Origin: Tepidibacter aestuarii
GTDB lineage: Bacteria > Bacillota > Clostridia > Peptostreptococcales > Peptostreptococcaceae
Direction: 5' to 3'
DNA length: 64,000 nucleotides
Assembly: GCF_934924865.1 (NCBI RefSeq)
Contig: NZ_OW235315.1
Location: 1,426,001 to 1,490,000, forward strand
A program made the translations under genes and the position numbers. The notes under the pieces were generated by a model that was given only the letters and a program-made list of their open reading frames with translations, made no database searches and was not told the origin of the DNA. This document shows, one piece after another, positions 50,821 through 59,612 of this stretch; the first letter of the stretch is position 1, and the number at the start of each line of letters is the position of its first letter.

Positions 50821-51290
50821 TGGAAAAGATAGCTGTATTAGGGATTGGAAATATACTTTTAAGAGATGATGGTATAGGAGTGCATATAATTAATGAACTT
50901 CAAAACCAAAACTTAAACAGTAATGTTGAATTAATAGACGGAGGCACCTGTATACTCGATTTATTAGGTGTATTTGTAGAAAATAATAAAGTTATAGTAG
51001 TAGACAGTTTAAAGGGAGGGCATTTGCCAGGGACTATTTATAAAGTCCCTCCCCAAGAACTAGGAAATTATATAAAAGCAAATTCATCATTACATGATGT
51101 CCAAGTATTAGATATTTTAAAAAGTGCAAATTTAATGGGACACTCTCCAGAAGTTATTATTATTGGGATAGAACCTGAAGAAATATTTTTTGACTTGAAT
51201 TTATCGGATACAATAAAAGAACAAATTCCTAAAATTATTGAAGTTGTAAAAGAAGAGATAGATAAAGAAATAGGTGAGATTAATGCATGA
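50820..51290 (+). CDS. hyaD: Hydrogenase maturation endopeptidase
   Basis: Its ATG overlaps the stop of the large-subunit gene by one base (TAATG), indicating coupling. The 156-residue protein reads VLGIGNILLRDDGIGVHIIN, IDGGTCILDLLGVF and VIVVDSLKGG, then SLHDVQVLDILK. The Glu/Asp of the usual GDEG motif appears as RDDG (Asp), followed by the conserved second Asp and a His (SLHD), the nickel-sensing ligands of HyaD/HybD/HycI proteases. It clips the C-terminal tail of the large subunit after metal insertion. Confidence 0.93.
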   Translation: MEKIAVLGIGNILLRDDGIGVHIINELQNQNLNSNVELIDGGTCILDLLGVFVENNKVIVVDSLKGGHLPGTIYKVPPQELGNYIKANSSLHDVQVLDILKSANLMGHSPEVIIIGIEPEEIFFDLNLSDTIKEQIPKIIEVVKEEIDKEIGEINA

Positions 51291-51624
51291 AGTTTCAATT
51301 ATGGGAGAAATTTTCGATGTGATTAAAGAGAATGCAGATAACCATAATCTTAAAAAAGTAAATAAAATAGTTCTAAAAATTGGAGAATTTACTTGTGTAC
51401 AAGAAAGTGCATTGAGGTTTGCTTTTGAAGCTTTTTCAAAGGACACAAAGGTTGAAGGAGCTGATTTTATAATAAATAAGATAGAAGCTAGTGCAAAGTG
51501 TGATAATTGTGAAGAACCTTTTAAAGTAAGCTTTACAAATAAAGTTTGTCCTAAGTGTAATACATTTAGCAACAATATAATTACTGGGTATGAGCTATTA
51601 TTAGATGAGATTGAAGGTGAATAA
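51283..51624 (+). CDS. hypA: Hydrogenase nickel-incorporation protein HypA
   Basis: The start at ATG 51283, within the end of hyaD, gives the invariant MHEVSIMGEI of HypA, whose N-terminal Met-His-Glu binds nickel. The zinc finger is CDNCEEPFKVSFTNKVCPKC at about residues 70-90. At 113 residues it is full length. With HypB it delivers Ni(II) to the large-subunit precursor in the cytoplasm. Confidence 0.95.
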   Translation: MHEVSIMGEIFDVIKENADNHNLKKVNKIVLKIGEFTCVQESALRFAFEAFSKDTKVEGADFIINKIEASAKCDNCEEPFKVSFTNKVCPKCNTFSNNIITGYELLLDEIEGE

Positions 51625-51625
51625 A

Positions 51626-52291
51626 ATGAAGCAAATTTTAGTCAAAAAAAATATATTTCAAAGCAATGAAGATATTGCGAATGAAAACAGAAAAATACTT
51701 TCTAAAAAAGGTATTTTTACAATAAACATGTTAGGTTCACCTGGAGCAGGTAAGACATCAGTATTAGAACAAATTATTAAGAATTTGAAAAATGAAATCA
51801 ATATGGCTGTAATAGAAGGAGATCTTTATACAGCTAAAGATGCCGAAAGGATAGAAAGCCATGGTATTGATGTTATTCAAGTTAATACAGGTGGAGCTTG
51901 CCACTTAGATGCTTCAATGGTAAAAGAAGCCATGGATAATATAGGTGTTGAAGGCTTAGATTTTCTTATTATTGAAAACGTAGGAAACCTAGTATGCCCA
52001 GCATCGTATGATTTAAGTGAAGATATAAAGATAACTGTATTAAGTATAACAGAAGGAAATGATAAGCCATTAAAGTATCCTTCAATGTTTCAAAAATCAG
52101 AAGTTCTTATAGTTAACAAAGTAGACTTATTAGAACATACTAATTTTTCAATGGATGAATTATATAAAGATATAAAGTCTTTAAATGAGAATATGAAAAT
52201 ATTTGAAGTGTCTTGTGCAACAGGAAAAGGAATTGATGAGTTATCTAAATTTTTAAAAGATAATATTGAAGAAAAAAGGAGGAAATTATAA
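51626..52291 (+). CDS. hypB: Hydrogenase nickel-incorporation GTPase HypB
   Basis: GAAGGTGAATAAA precedes ATG 51626, one base after hypA ends. The 221-residue protein has the P-loop [63 protein letters not shown] and VNKVDLL for guanine binding. The Cys and His of GACHLD and the Cys of LVCPA form the dimer metal site. It lacks the N-terminal His-rich nickel store of some HypB proteins. Its stop overlaps the tatA start by one base. Confidence 0.95.
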   Translation: MKQILVKKNIFQSNEDIANENRKILSKKGIFTINMLGSPGAGKTSVLEQIIKNLKNEINMAVIEGDLYTAKDAERIESHGIDVIQVNTGGACHLDASMVKEAMDNIGVEGLDFLIIENVGNLVCPASYDLSEDIKITVLSITEGNDKPLKYPSMFQKSEVLIVNKVDLLEHTNFSMDELYKDIKSLNENMKIFEVSCATGKGIDELSKFLKDNIEEKRRKL

Positions 52292-52464
52292 TGCCAAGTC
52301 TTGGATTACCTGAATTAGTAGTTATATTTTTCATAGCACTTTTAGTTTTCGGACCTAAAAAATTACCTGATATGGGTAGAGCATTAGGAACATCTATTAA
52401 AGAATTTAAAAAAGCAACAAAAGAAATAACGAAAGAATTAGATGAAGAAGAAAATAGCAAATAG
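52291..52464 (+). CDS. tatA: Twin-arginine translocase subunit TatA
   Basis: AAAAAGGAGGAAATTATA precedes ATG 52291, which overlaps the hypB stop. The 57-residue product has one short membrane helix ([20 protein letters not shown]), the hinge [20 protein letters not shown] and a charged amphipathic helix ending EEENSK. This is the complete TatA layout. It forms the pore component that admits folded substrates, here surely the hydrogenase small subunits with RRDFLK signals encoded in the same operon. Too short for many gene filters. Confidence 0.95.
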   Translation: MPSLGLPELVVIFFIALLVFGPKKLPDMGRALGTSIKEFKKATKEITKELDEEENSK

Positions 52465-52487
52465 AAAGTATAAGAAGGGTGAGATAA

Positions 52488-53231
52488 ATGTCTAATGAAT
52501 TTGAAATGACCATAATAGAACATTTAGATGAATTGAGAAAGAGGATAATAATATGTATTATTTTCACTTTGATTTTTTCATCTGTAGCATATGTTAAATC
52601 AGCTTTTATAATTGATATCTTAAAGCTACCGCTGGGAGATATAGATTTGGTGTTTATTACACCTATAGAAGGATTTTTAACAAAATTAAAAGTAGCTGTT
52701 TTTGGAGGAATGGTATTAGCATCTCCAGTAATGTTTTTACAAACACTATTATTTATCTCACCTGCTATGTATAAAAAGGAAAAAATATTTTTGTTTTTAA
52801 GTTTACCATTTATAATATGTTTATTCTTTGGAGGGATATATTTTTGTTTTTCATTTATACTTCCAACAACATTAAGATTTCTTATGAGTTTTAGTAATGA
52901 TAGTATGCAGCCTATGCTCTCAGTTAATAAGTATTTTTCTTTTGTAATAATGATGACGCTTTCTATAGGACTGATATTTGAATTACCACTAGTTATGCTT
53001 TTGCTTTCTAAATTTGGAATTATAAATTATGAGATGTTAGCTAAAAAAAGAAAGTATGCTTTACTTGTTATAGTAGTTATAACGGCAATTTTGACGCCAA
53101 CTCCAGATGCATTTACACTGTTAGCAGTTTCATTACCATTGGTTGTGTTATTTGAATTGAGTTTAGGATTAATGTATTTAAATAATAAGATTATTGGCAA
53201 GAGGAGAGCAAAAGATGAACAAGATTATTAG
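52488..53231 (+). CDS. tatC: Twin-arginine translocase subunit TatC
   Basis: GAAGGGTGAGATAA precedes ATG 52488. The 247-residue protein has the N-terminal MTIIEHLDELRKRIIICIIF (the HLDELR recognition motif binding the twin-arginine signal), six membrane helices, FVFITPIEGF-type sequence LVFITPIEGFLTKLKV, and the conserved Phe-Glu-Leu-Pro (IGLIFELPLVMLLL). With TatA it makes a minimal TatAC system. Its 3' end overlaps hypF by 17 bases. Confidence 0.96.
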   Translation: MSNEFEMTIIEHLDELRKRIIICIIFTLIFSSVAYVKSAFIIDILKLPLGDIDLVFITPIEGFLTKLKVAVFGGMVLASPVMFLQTLLFISPAMYKKEKIFLFLSLPFIICLFFGGIYFCFSFILPTTLRFLMSFSNDSMQPMLSVNKYFSFVIMMTLSIGLIFELPLVMLLLSKFGIINYEMLAKKRKYALLVIVVITAILTPTPDAFTLLAVSLPLVVLFELSLGLMYLNNKIIGKRRAKDEQDY

Positions 53232-55473
53232 AAAGTATGTTTGGGTCAAAGGCATAGTTCAAGGAGTAGGGTTTAGACCATTTGTTTATAACATAGCAGT
53301 TAATAATAACCTAAATGGATGGGTTAAAAACACAAGTGAGGGTGTTTATATAGACATTGAAGGAAAAGAAGAAAATATAGATATATTTTTAGATGAATTA
53401 AAATATAAAGCTCCACCACTTTCAAAAATAAACGAAATAATAATTGAAGATAGATGTATAAAAAATTATGATGATTTTTCTATACAAAAAAGTCATGATA
53501 ATGAAAATGCCATTACATTAATATCTCCAGATGTTGCAACTTGCAAAGATTGTGAAAGAGAAATAAAGAATAATAAGGATAAAAGATATAAATATCCATT
53601 TACTAATTGTACAAATTGTGGGCCGAGATTTTCGATAATAAAGAAATTACCTTATGATAGACCAATGACAACTATGAATGATTTTAACATGTGTGATGAA
53701 TGTGAGAATGAGTATCAAAATCCTATGGATAGAAGATTTCATGCTCAACCTAATGCTTGTCCAAAATGTGGACCTGAAGTCTGGATTACAGATAAAAATG
53801 GTAATAAAATTGAAACTAAAGATTCTGTAAAAAAGACAATTTCCTTATTGAAAGAAGGAAAAATTATAGCTATAAAAGGTCTTGGTGGATTTCATTTAGC
53901 GTGTGATGCAAGTAATGAAGAAGCTATTAAGACTTTACGAAATAGAAAATTAAGACCATCAAAGCCTTTTGCGCTTATGATGCATAATATAGATACTGTA
54001 AAAGAATATTGCTATGTTAATAAAACTGAAGAATCGATTCTTAATGGAATTAAAAGACCTATATTGTTATTAGACAAGAAAAATAATATATTGCCTGAAG
54101 ATATTGCTCCTAACAATAATAAACTTGGTGTTATGCTTCCATATACACCACTACATCATCTTTTATTCGACGAGGAACTTAAATCATTAGTTATGACTAG
54201 TGCAAATGTAAGCGGTCTTCCAATAGTTTATAAAAATGATGATGCTATAAATAAATTAAACGATGTTGTAGATTACTTTTTATTACATAACAGAGAAATA
54301 AATATACCTGTAGATGATTCGGTTACAAAGGTTGTGTTAAATAAAGAAACTCTTATAAGACGTTCAAGAGGATATGCACCAGTTCCTATTAATGTTGATA
54401 ATATAAAAGAAACCTTAGCATGTGGATCACATTTAAAAAATACTTTCTGTATATCAAAAGGAGAATTCGCATTTATTAGTCAGCATATAGGTGATATGGA
54501 TAATTTAGAAACGTATGAGAATTTTGAACGAAATATTAATCACTTTAAGGATATTTATAGTATTAAACCTGAAATTATATCGTATGGTATGCACCCAGAT
54601 TTTTTATCAGTAGAATTTGCAAAAAATCAAGAAGGTAAAAAAGTTCCAGTTCAGCATCATCATGCTCATATAGCAAGTTGTATGATAGATAATAATATTG
54701 ATAAAGAAGTTATAGGACTAGCTTTTGATGGTATGGGCATTGGAACTGATGGTAAAGTATGGGGAGGAGAATTCCTTATATGTGATTATAAAAACTTTAA
54801 AAGAGTTGGTCATTTAAATTATGTAAAAATGCCAGGAGGAGATAAAGCTGTTAAAGAGCCTTGGCGAATGGCTGTAAGTTTTTTATATAAAACACATGAA
54901 GGAAATATGGATGAATATATACTCAAAAATGTACCTAATAATAATATAAGAAATATAATTACTATGATTAAAAATGATTTAAACTCTCCAGAAACATCGA
55001 GTATGGGAAGATTATTTGATGCTGTATCAGCCCTTACTGGATTAAAGAGACAAATTACGTATGAAGGAGAAGCAGCAATTAATTTAGAGTCAATTGCAGA
55101 TAAAGAAGAAAAAGGAACTTACAACTATGATATTGATTATATAAATGATACTTATATTGTTAATACAGATAATATAATAAAAAATATATTAAGTGATATT
55201 CATAATAATATATGTACGAGCATTATATCAAAGAGATTTCATAATACTGTAATATCTTTTTCTGTAGACATGTGCAAGATTATACGAGAAAAATCAGGTA
55301 TAAATTCAGTAGCATTAAGTGGAGGAGTATTCCAAAATGAAATAATTTTAAAAGGTATATATAGTGAACTTCTAAACAATGGTTTTGAAGTCTATACTCA
55401 TGGTGAGATACCTTGCAATGATGGTGGAATATCAATAGGGCAATTAGTAATTGCTAACCATAAGACAAAATAA
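53215..55473 (+). CDS. hypF: Carbamoyltransferase HypF
   Basis: GAGGAGAGCAAAAG precedes ATG 53215, inside the end of tatC. The 752 residues comprise an acylphosphatase domain (WVKGIVQGVGFRPFVYN, about 10-90), a zinc-finger pair (CKDCEREI...CTNCGPRF; CDECENEY...ACPKCGPE), a YrdC-like domain (about 200-380, AIKGLGGFHLACDA and KRPILLLDKK) and a Kae1-like C-terminal domain (VQHHHAHIASCMIDN; LAFDGMGIGTDGKVWGGEF; ALSGGVFQN). It makes the thiocyanate precursor of the Fe-CN ligands from carbamoyl phosphate and hands it to HypE. Full length. Confidence 0.97.
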   Translation: MNKIIRKYVWVKGIVQGVGFRPFVYNIAVNNNLNGWVKNTSEGVYIDIEGKEENIDIFLDELKYKAPPLSKINEIIIEDRCIKNYDDFSIQKSHDNENAITLISPDVATCKDCEREIKNNKDKRYKYPFTNCTNCGPRFSIIKKLPYDRPMTTMNDFNMCDECENEYQNPMDRRFHAQPNACPKCGPEVWITDKNGNKIETKDSVKKTISLLKEGKIIAIKGLGGFHLACDASNEEAIKTLRNRKLRPSKPFALMMHNIDTVKEYCYVNKTEESILNGIKRPILLLDKKNNILPEDIAPNNNKLGVMLPYTPLHHLLFDEELKSLVMTSANVSGLPIVYKNDDAINKLNDVVDYFLLHNREINIPVDDSVTKVVLNKETLIRRSRGYAPVPINVDNIKETLACGSHLKNTFCISKGEFAFISQHIGDMDNLETYENFERNINHFKDIYSIKPEIISYGMHPDFLSVEFAKNQEGKKVPVQHHHAHIASCMIDNNIDKEVIGLAFDGMGIGTDGKVWGGEFLICDYKNFKRVGHLNYVKMPGGDKAVKEPWRMAVSFLYKTHEGNMDEYILKNVPNNNIRNIITMIKNDLNSPETSSMGRLFDAVSALTGLKRQITYEGEAAINLESIADKEEKGTYNYDIDYINDTYIVNTDNIIKNILSDIHNNICTSIISKRFHNTVISFSVDMCKIIREKSGINSVALSGGVFQNEIILKGIYSELLNNGFEVYTHGEIPCNDGGISIGQLVIANHKTK

Positions 55474-55487
55474 GGGAGGATTAATTT

Positions 55488-55706
55488 ATGTGTGTAGCAG
55501 TTCCAGCTGAGGTTATTGAGATTAAAGAAAATGAAGCATTAGTTAATTTTGGTGGAGTAAAGAAGGCTGTAAATATAAATTTAGTAGATGATTTAAAAAT
55601 TGGAGATTATGTGTTACTTCATGCAGGGTGCGCAATGCAAAAGGTAGACAAAGAAGAAGCTGAAAAAACTTTAGAGATATTTAAAATATTATCAGAAAAT
55701 TACTAG
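55488..55706 (+). CDS. hypC: Hydrogenase assembly chaperone HypC
   Basis: AAGGGAGGATTAATTT precedes ATG 55488. The 72-residue product begins MCVAVPAEVIEIKENEALVN, with the essential Cys2 that holds the Fe(CN)2CO fragment with HypD, and continues VNFGGVKKAVNINLVDDLKI and DYVLLHAGCAMQKVDKEEA. Complete. It shuttles the iron fragment to the hydrogenase large-subunit precursor. Confidence 0.96.
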   Translation: MCVAVPAEVIEIKENEALVNFGGVKKAVNINLVDDLKIGDYVLLHAGCAMQKVDKEEAEKTLEIFKILSENY

Positions 55707-55725
55707 GGTGGAGGTGAATGTATAA

Positions 55726-56814
55726 ATGAGATATGTAAAAGAGTTTAGGAATCCATCTTTAGTTAAAAATATGATTAAAAAAATAGGATCAGATATAGAA
55801 AGAGAAATAACAATAATGGAAGTTTGTGGAACTCATACCATGTCTATTTTTAAAAGCGGAATAAGAGATTTAATACCTTCAAATATAAAACTTATTTCAG
55901 GTCCTGGATGCCCTGTATGTGTCACATCGCAGGCATATATAGACACAGCAATTGAACTAACTAAAAGAGATGATGTCATAATTACTACTTTTGGAGATAT
56001 GCTGAAAATACCAGGAAATAACAGTTCTCTTCAAAATGAGAAAGCATTGGGAAGAGATATAAGAATGGTGTATTCTCCACTAGATTCTTTAAAAATTGCA
56101 AAAGAAAATCCTGATAAAGAGGTTATTTTTTTAGCAGTAGGATTTGAAACGACTGCACCCGCAATTGCATTGAGTATAAAAATAGCTTATGAAGAAAATA
56201 TAAAAAATTATTCAATACTACAATCAATAAAAACTATGCCGGCAACTATGAAGCAGTTAGTCTTAGATGAAGATATAAAAATAGATGGGTTCTTATGCCC
56301 TGGTCATGTAAGCACTATTATAGGAGCAAAACCATATGAGTTTCTTGCAAATGAATTTGGAGTTCCTGCTGTAATAGCAGGTTTTGAATCAGGAGATATT
56401 GCGATTGGACTGTATACTCTTACAGAAATGATTAAAAATAATACGAATGAAGTTAAAAATGTGTATTCTAGATTTGTAAAATATGAAGGAAGCGAAAAAG
56501 CTATATCTAGTATATATGAGATATTTGAAGAGTCAGATGCTGTTTGGCGTGGACTTGGAAATATAAGTGGTACAGGGTTAAAATTAAAGCAAAAATATGA
56601 TTCATTTAATGCTGAAGTAAAACTGGGTATAAATCTACTTAATGATAAACCTATTAAAGGATGTATATGTGGAGACATACTAAAAGGGAAAAAGAATCCG
56701 CTACAGTGTAAATTGTTTTCAAAGGTATGTAATCCACTTAATCCTATAGGAGCATGCATGGTTTCTGAAGAAGGAACTTGTGCAGCTTATTACAAATATA
56801 AAAATATAGGATAG
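55726..56814 (+). CDS. hypD: Hydrogenase maturation protein HypD
   Basis: TAGGGTGGAGGTGAATGTATAA lies upstream of ATG 55726, 19 bases after hypC. The 362-residue Fe-S protein has MEVCGTHTMSIFKSGIRDLI with the conserved Cys, SGPGCPVCVTSQAYID, VGFETTAPAIALSI, GFLCPGHVSTIIGAKPY and the 4Fe-4S cysteines of the C-terminus (CICGDILKGKKNPLQCKLF-SKVCNP; IGACMVSEEGTCAAYY). It assembles the Fe(CN)2CO unit with HypC and HypE. Confidence 0.97.
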   Translation: MRYVKEFRNPSLVKNMIKKIGSDIEREITIMEVCGTHTMSIFKSGIRDLIPSNIKLISGPGCPVCVTSQAYIDTAIELTKRDDVIITTFGDMLKIPGNNSSLQNEKALGRDIRMVYSPLDSLKIAKENPDKEVIFLAVGFETTAPAIALSIKIAYEENIKNYSILQSIKTMPATMKQLVLDEDIKIDGFLCPGHVSTIIGAKPYEFLANEFGVPAVIAGFESGDIAIGLYTLTEMIKNNTNEVKNVYSRFVKYEGSEKAISSIYEIFEESDAVWRGLGNISGTGLKLKQKYDSFNAEVKLGINLLNDKPIKGCICGDILKGKKNPLQCKLFSKVCNPLNPIGACMVSEEGTCAAYYKYKNIG

Positions 56815-56831
56815 TATGAAGGAGTGAAAAT

Positions 56832-57836
56832 ATGAGTATTATTACATTAGGACATGGAAGTGGAGGGAAACTTACACATAATTTAATAGAAGATATTTTC
56901 TATAAATATTTTGATAATGATATTCTACTTCAAAAGAATGATTCATCTATTTTACCAAAACTAGAAGGTAAAATAGCTGTTACAACTGATTCATTTGTAA
57001 TAAATCCTATATTTTTTAATGGAGGAGATATAGGAAAACTGTCTGTTTGCGGAACTGTCAATGACTTAGCTATGAGTGGAGCTAAACCATTATATATAAC
57101 AGTTGGATTTATAATAGAAGAGGGATTTGAAATTGAGAATCTAGAAAAAATTGTTGAGTCAATTGCTATTACAGCCAAAAATGCTAATGTTAAGATTGTC
57201 GCAGGCGATACAAAGGTTGTTGAAAAAGGAAGTGCAGATAAAATTTATATAAATACAACAGGTATAGGAGTAATTGATAAAGACATATACTTAAGCGGAG
57301 AAAATGCAAAACCAGGTGACAAAATCATAATAAGTGGAAGTTTAGGAGATCATGGTGTATGCATAATGTCTAAGAGAAAAAATTTAGAGTTCGATGTATC
57401 TGTAAAAAGTGATTGTAATCTTTTAAATAAACTTATTGAAGAAATACTAGACACAAGCAATAATGTAAAAGTATTGAGAGATCCTACAAGAGGTGGATTA
57501 GCAACTACATTAAATGAATTTGCAAGTCATAGTAAAAGAAGCATTTCAATAAATGAAGAAGATATACCTGTAAAAGATGAAGTTAGAAGCATGTGTGAAA
57601 TATTAGGACTTGATCCTTTATACATTGCAAATGAAGGAAAAGTTGTTTTAATAGTATCTAAAGAAGATGCTCAAAGAGTGGTAGAAGTTATGAGAAATAA
57701 TCCTATGGGTAAAGATGCTCAGATAATTGGAGAAGTTTTAGAAGATAATAAAAAAATTGTTTCGTTAAAAACGGATATTGGTGGAACAAGATTATTAAGT
57801 ATGCCATCAGGTGAATTACTACCAAGAATATGTTAA
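56832..57836 (+). CDS. hypE: Hydrogenase maturation protein HypE
   Basis: GAAGGAGTGAAAAT precedes ATG 56832. The 334-residue protein of the PurM/AIR-synthase family shows LGHGSGGKLTHNLI, KIAVTTDSFVINPIFFNGGD, LSVCGTVNDLAMSGAKP, VAGDTKVVEKGSADKIYINT and DPTRGGLATTLNE. It ends with PRIC, whose terminal Cys accepts the carbamoyl group from HypF and is dehydrated to thiocyanate. Full length. It completes the hypFCDE set. Confidence 0.97.
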   Translation: MSIITLGHGSGGKLTHNLIEDIFYKYFDNDILLQKNDSSILPKLEGKIAVTTDSFVINPIFFNGGDIGKLSVCGTVNDLAMSGAKPLYITVGFIIEEGFEIENLEKIVESIAITAKNANVKIVAGDTKVVEKGSADKIYINTTGIGVIDKDIYLSGENAKPGDKIIISGSLGDHGVCIMSKRKNLEFDVSVKSDCNLLNKLIEEILDTSNNVKVLRDPTRGGLATTLNEFASHSKRSISINEEDIPVKDEVRSMCEILGLDPLYIANEGKVVLIVSKEDAQRVVEVMRNNPMGKDAQIIGEVLEDNKKIVSLKTDIGGTRLLSMPSGELLPRIC

Positions 57837-57868
57837 TTATATAAAATTATTTAAATGGGAGGATTAAT

Positions 57869-58228
57869 ATGTGCGGTATAGATATAGACATAATGAGAAA
57901 GTTTGATTTTATAGAATTTAGACAAGATTTATTATTTAGAAATACAGGGTTAGATAGAGTTTTATTTGAATATGAAATAACAAGAAAGCAGTATGATGAT
58001 TTGAAGGATTTAATGAACAATTATGAAGTGTTAATATCTAAAAATGAAGAAGTAAATCATAATCAATTTGAGCAAGATATATACAATATTGTTATACAAC
58101 ATAGTGGAAATACGTATTTCGTAGAGTCATTAGTATTAGAATTTTATAAACAAGGAATGTATAAAGCGGTATTTACTTCACTATACTCTCATATGGATAA
58201 ATTTAAATCATATAACTTTAATAAATAA
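57869..58228 (+). CDS. Uncharacterised protein closing the hydrogenase operon, possibly DUF1878-like
   Basis: TGGGAGGATTAATAT precedes ATG 57869. The 119-residue product is helical: MCGIDIDIMRKFDFIEFRQD, LFEYEITRKQYDDLKDLMNN and SGNTYFVESLVLEFYKQGMY. The spacing of short helices and the EYEIT-x-x-QYDDLKDL segment recall DUF1878 (YhaI-like) proteins, but the match is weak. It is the last gene before a strong terminator, so it is likely co-transcribed with hyp genes; a role in hydrogenase function is only positional. Confidence 0.6.
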   Translation: MCGIDIDIMRKFDFIEFRQDLLFRNTGLDRVLFEYEITRKQYDDLKDLMNNYEVLISKNEEVNHNQFEQDIYNIVIQHSGNTYFVESLVLEFYKQGMYKAVFTSLYSHMDKFKSYNFNK

Positions 58229-58235
58229 ACTATAT

Positions 58236-58287
58236 AAAAAATAGCTGTATCTAGAAATTATAATTTCTAGATACAGCTATTTTTTAT
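58236..58287 (+). terminator. Terminator of the hydrogenase operon
   Basis: AAAATAGCTGTATCTAGAAAT and its complement form a perfect stem of more than 20 bp that runs into Ts. It is the first strong terminator seen after 46,312, supporting one long operon. Confidence 0.9.
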
Positions 58288-58345
58288 TCTATAGGAAATT
58301 ATATAGTTTTGAATATGTGAATACCATTGTTTGAATATCTACACC

Positions 58346-58469
58346 TGCAACTATTTTAAGCAACAGAGTCGTTAGACTTGTTGGAGTCATGAACTCATGT
58401 GAATTTTGAGAACGAAGCCCGTAGGCATCGTTGGCGATATGAGTCAGTGCGAAGCGACTAGACGAATTT
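58346..58469. repeat. 124-bp intergenic repeat, copy 2
   Basis: It runs from TGCAACTATTTTAAGCAAC to GCGACTAGACGAATTT, ungapped against 21,363-21,486 with about nine substitutions. It lies between the hydrogenase terminator and the molybdenum-enzyme genes, with no coding potential. GAGTCG near its start can pair with CGACT near its end. Orientation is the same in both copies relative to the window. Confidence 0.75.
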
Positions 58470-58566
58470 CCTTAAATTGTAATTAAAATAGCTTCTAAAG
58501 CATATAATGTAATGTTTAACTAGCGTTTCAAAATATAATATTTATTGTACTTAGGGAGATGAAATT

Positions 58567-59589
58567 ATGAAGGTTGTTCCTGTTCGTGAAGCTATAGGTA
58601 TGGTGTTATGCCATGATATTACACAGATCATCCCTGGCAAGTTTAAAGGGGTTGCATTTAAAAAGGGACATGTTATACAAGGTGAGGATGTGGATAAGCT
58701 TTTAGATATTGGAAAGAGAAATATTTATGTGTGGGATCTTAAAGAGGGTTTTTTACATGAAAATGATGCTGCGATGAGAATGGCAAAAGCAGCTATAAGT
58801 AATAGGATAGATCTTACATTACCAAAAGAAGGAAAGGTTAGCTTAAAGGCAAAGCAAAAGGGTTTATTAAAGATTAATGTTAAAGCTCTTGATAAAATCA
58901 ATGACATAGAAGATACAATGTTTGCAACTCTGCATACTGATATTGTAGTAGAAAGCGAAATGGTAGTTGGAGGTACAAGAATTATTCCTCTTGTTACTGA
59001 AGAAACCAAGGTTGTACAGATAGAAGAAATATGTAAAAAAGAAGGTCCAGTAGTTGAAATTTTACCATTGAAGCCTATGAAGGTAGGTGTTATTACAACT
59101 GGAAGTGAGATATATACAGGTAGAATAAAGGACAAATTTGGACCTGTTATTATAGACAAGCTTGAAGAACTTGGAGGATGTGTTGAAAAGCAAATATTAG
59201 TATCAGATAGCGTAGATATGATTAAGGATGCAATAGATGAGCTTCTTAAACTTAAGGTTGATATGATACTTGCAACGGGAGGAATGTCTGTTGATCCAGA
59301 TGATGTTACTCCAACAGGAATAAAAAATGCTGGAGGAAATATAATTACATATGGGGCGCCAACTCTACCAGGGGCTATGTTTCTAATGGCATATATAAAT
59401 GATATTCCTATTATGGGGCTTCCAGGTTGCGTTATGTACAGTAAGAGGACTATATTTGATCTTATTTTACCTAGAGTGATGGCAGGAGAAAAAATAGATA
59501 AAAAGTCTATTAGAAGACTGGGTCATAGTGGACTATGTTGTAATTGTGATGTATGTAATTTTCCAAACTGCAGCTTTGGGAAATGGTAA
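58567..59589 (+). CDS. MoeA/MoaB-like molybdopterin-binding protein with a Cys-rich tail
   Basis: TTAGGGAGATGAAATT precedes ATG 58567. The 340-residue protein begins MKVVPVREAIGMVLCHDITQ, has a MoCF domain at about 175-310 (GVITTGSEIYTGRIKDKFGP; ILATGGMSVDPDDVTPTGIK; GAPTLPGAMFLMAY; GLPGCVMYSKRTIFDLILPR) and ends HSGLCCNCDVCNFPNCSFGK. The MoeA-like core binds molybdopterin; the six-Cys tail is typical of members encoded beside molybdenum hydroxylases and could bind metal or an Fe-S centre. It overlaps the next reading frame region by a few bases and is likely a dedicated cofactor-insertion or modifying factor for the enzyme downstream. Confidence 0.88.
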   Translation: MKVVPVREAIGMVLCHDITQIIPGKFKGVAFKKGHVIQGEDVDKLLDIGKRNIYVWDLKEGFLHENDAAMRMAKAAISNRIDLTLPKEGKVSLKAKQKGLLKINVKALDKINDIEDTMFATLHTDIVVESEMVVGGTRIIPLVTEETKVVQIEEICKKEGPVVEILPLKPMKVGVITTGSEIYTGRIKDKFGPVIIDKLEELGGCVEKQILVSDSVDMIKDAIDELLKLKVDMILATGGMSVDPDDVTPTGIKNAGGNIITYGAPTLPGAMFLMAYINDIPIMGLPGCVMYSKRTIFDLILPRVMAGEKIDKKSIRRLGHSGLCCNCDVCNFPNCSFGKW

Positions 59590-59612
59590 ATAAATCTATA
59601 GGGGGGTTACTA

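Noticed and set aside
56304..56759. Minus-strand frame of 151 codons
   Set aside because: It is antisense to hypD and shows no recognisable domain or ribosome site.
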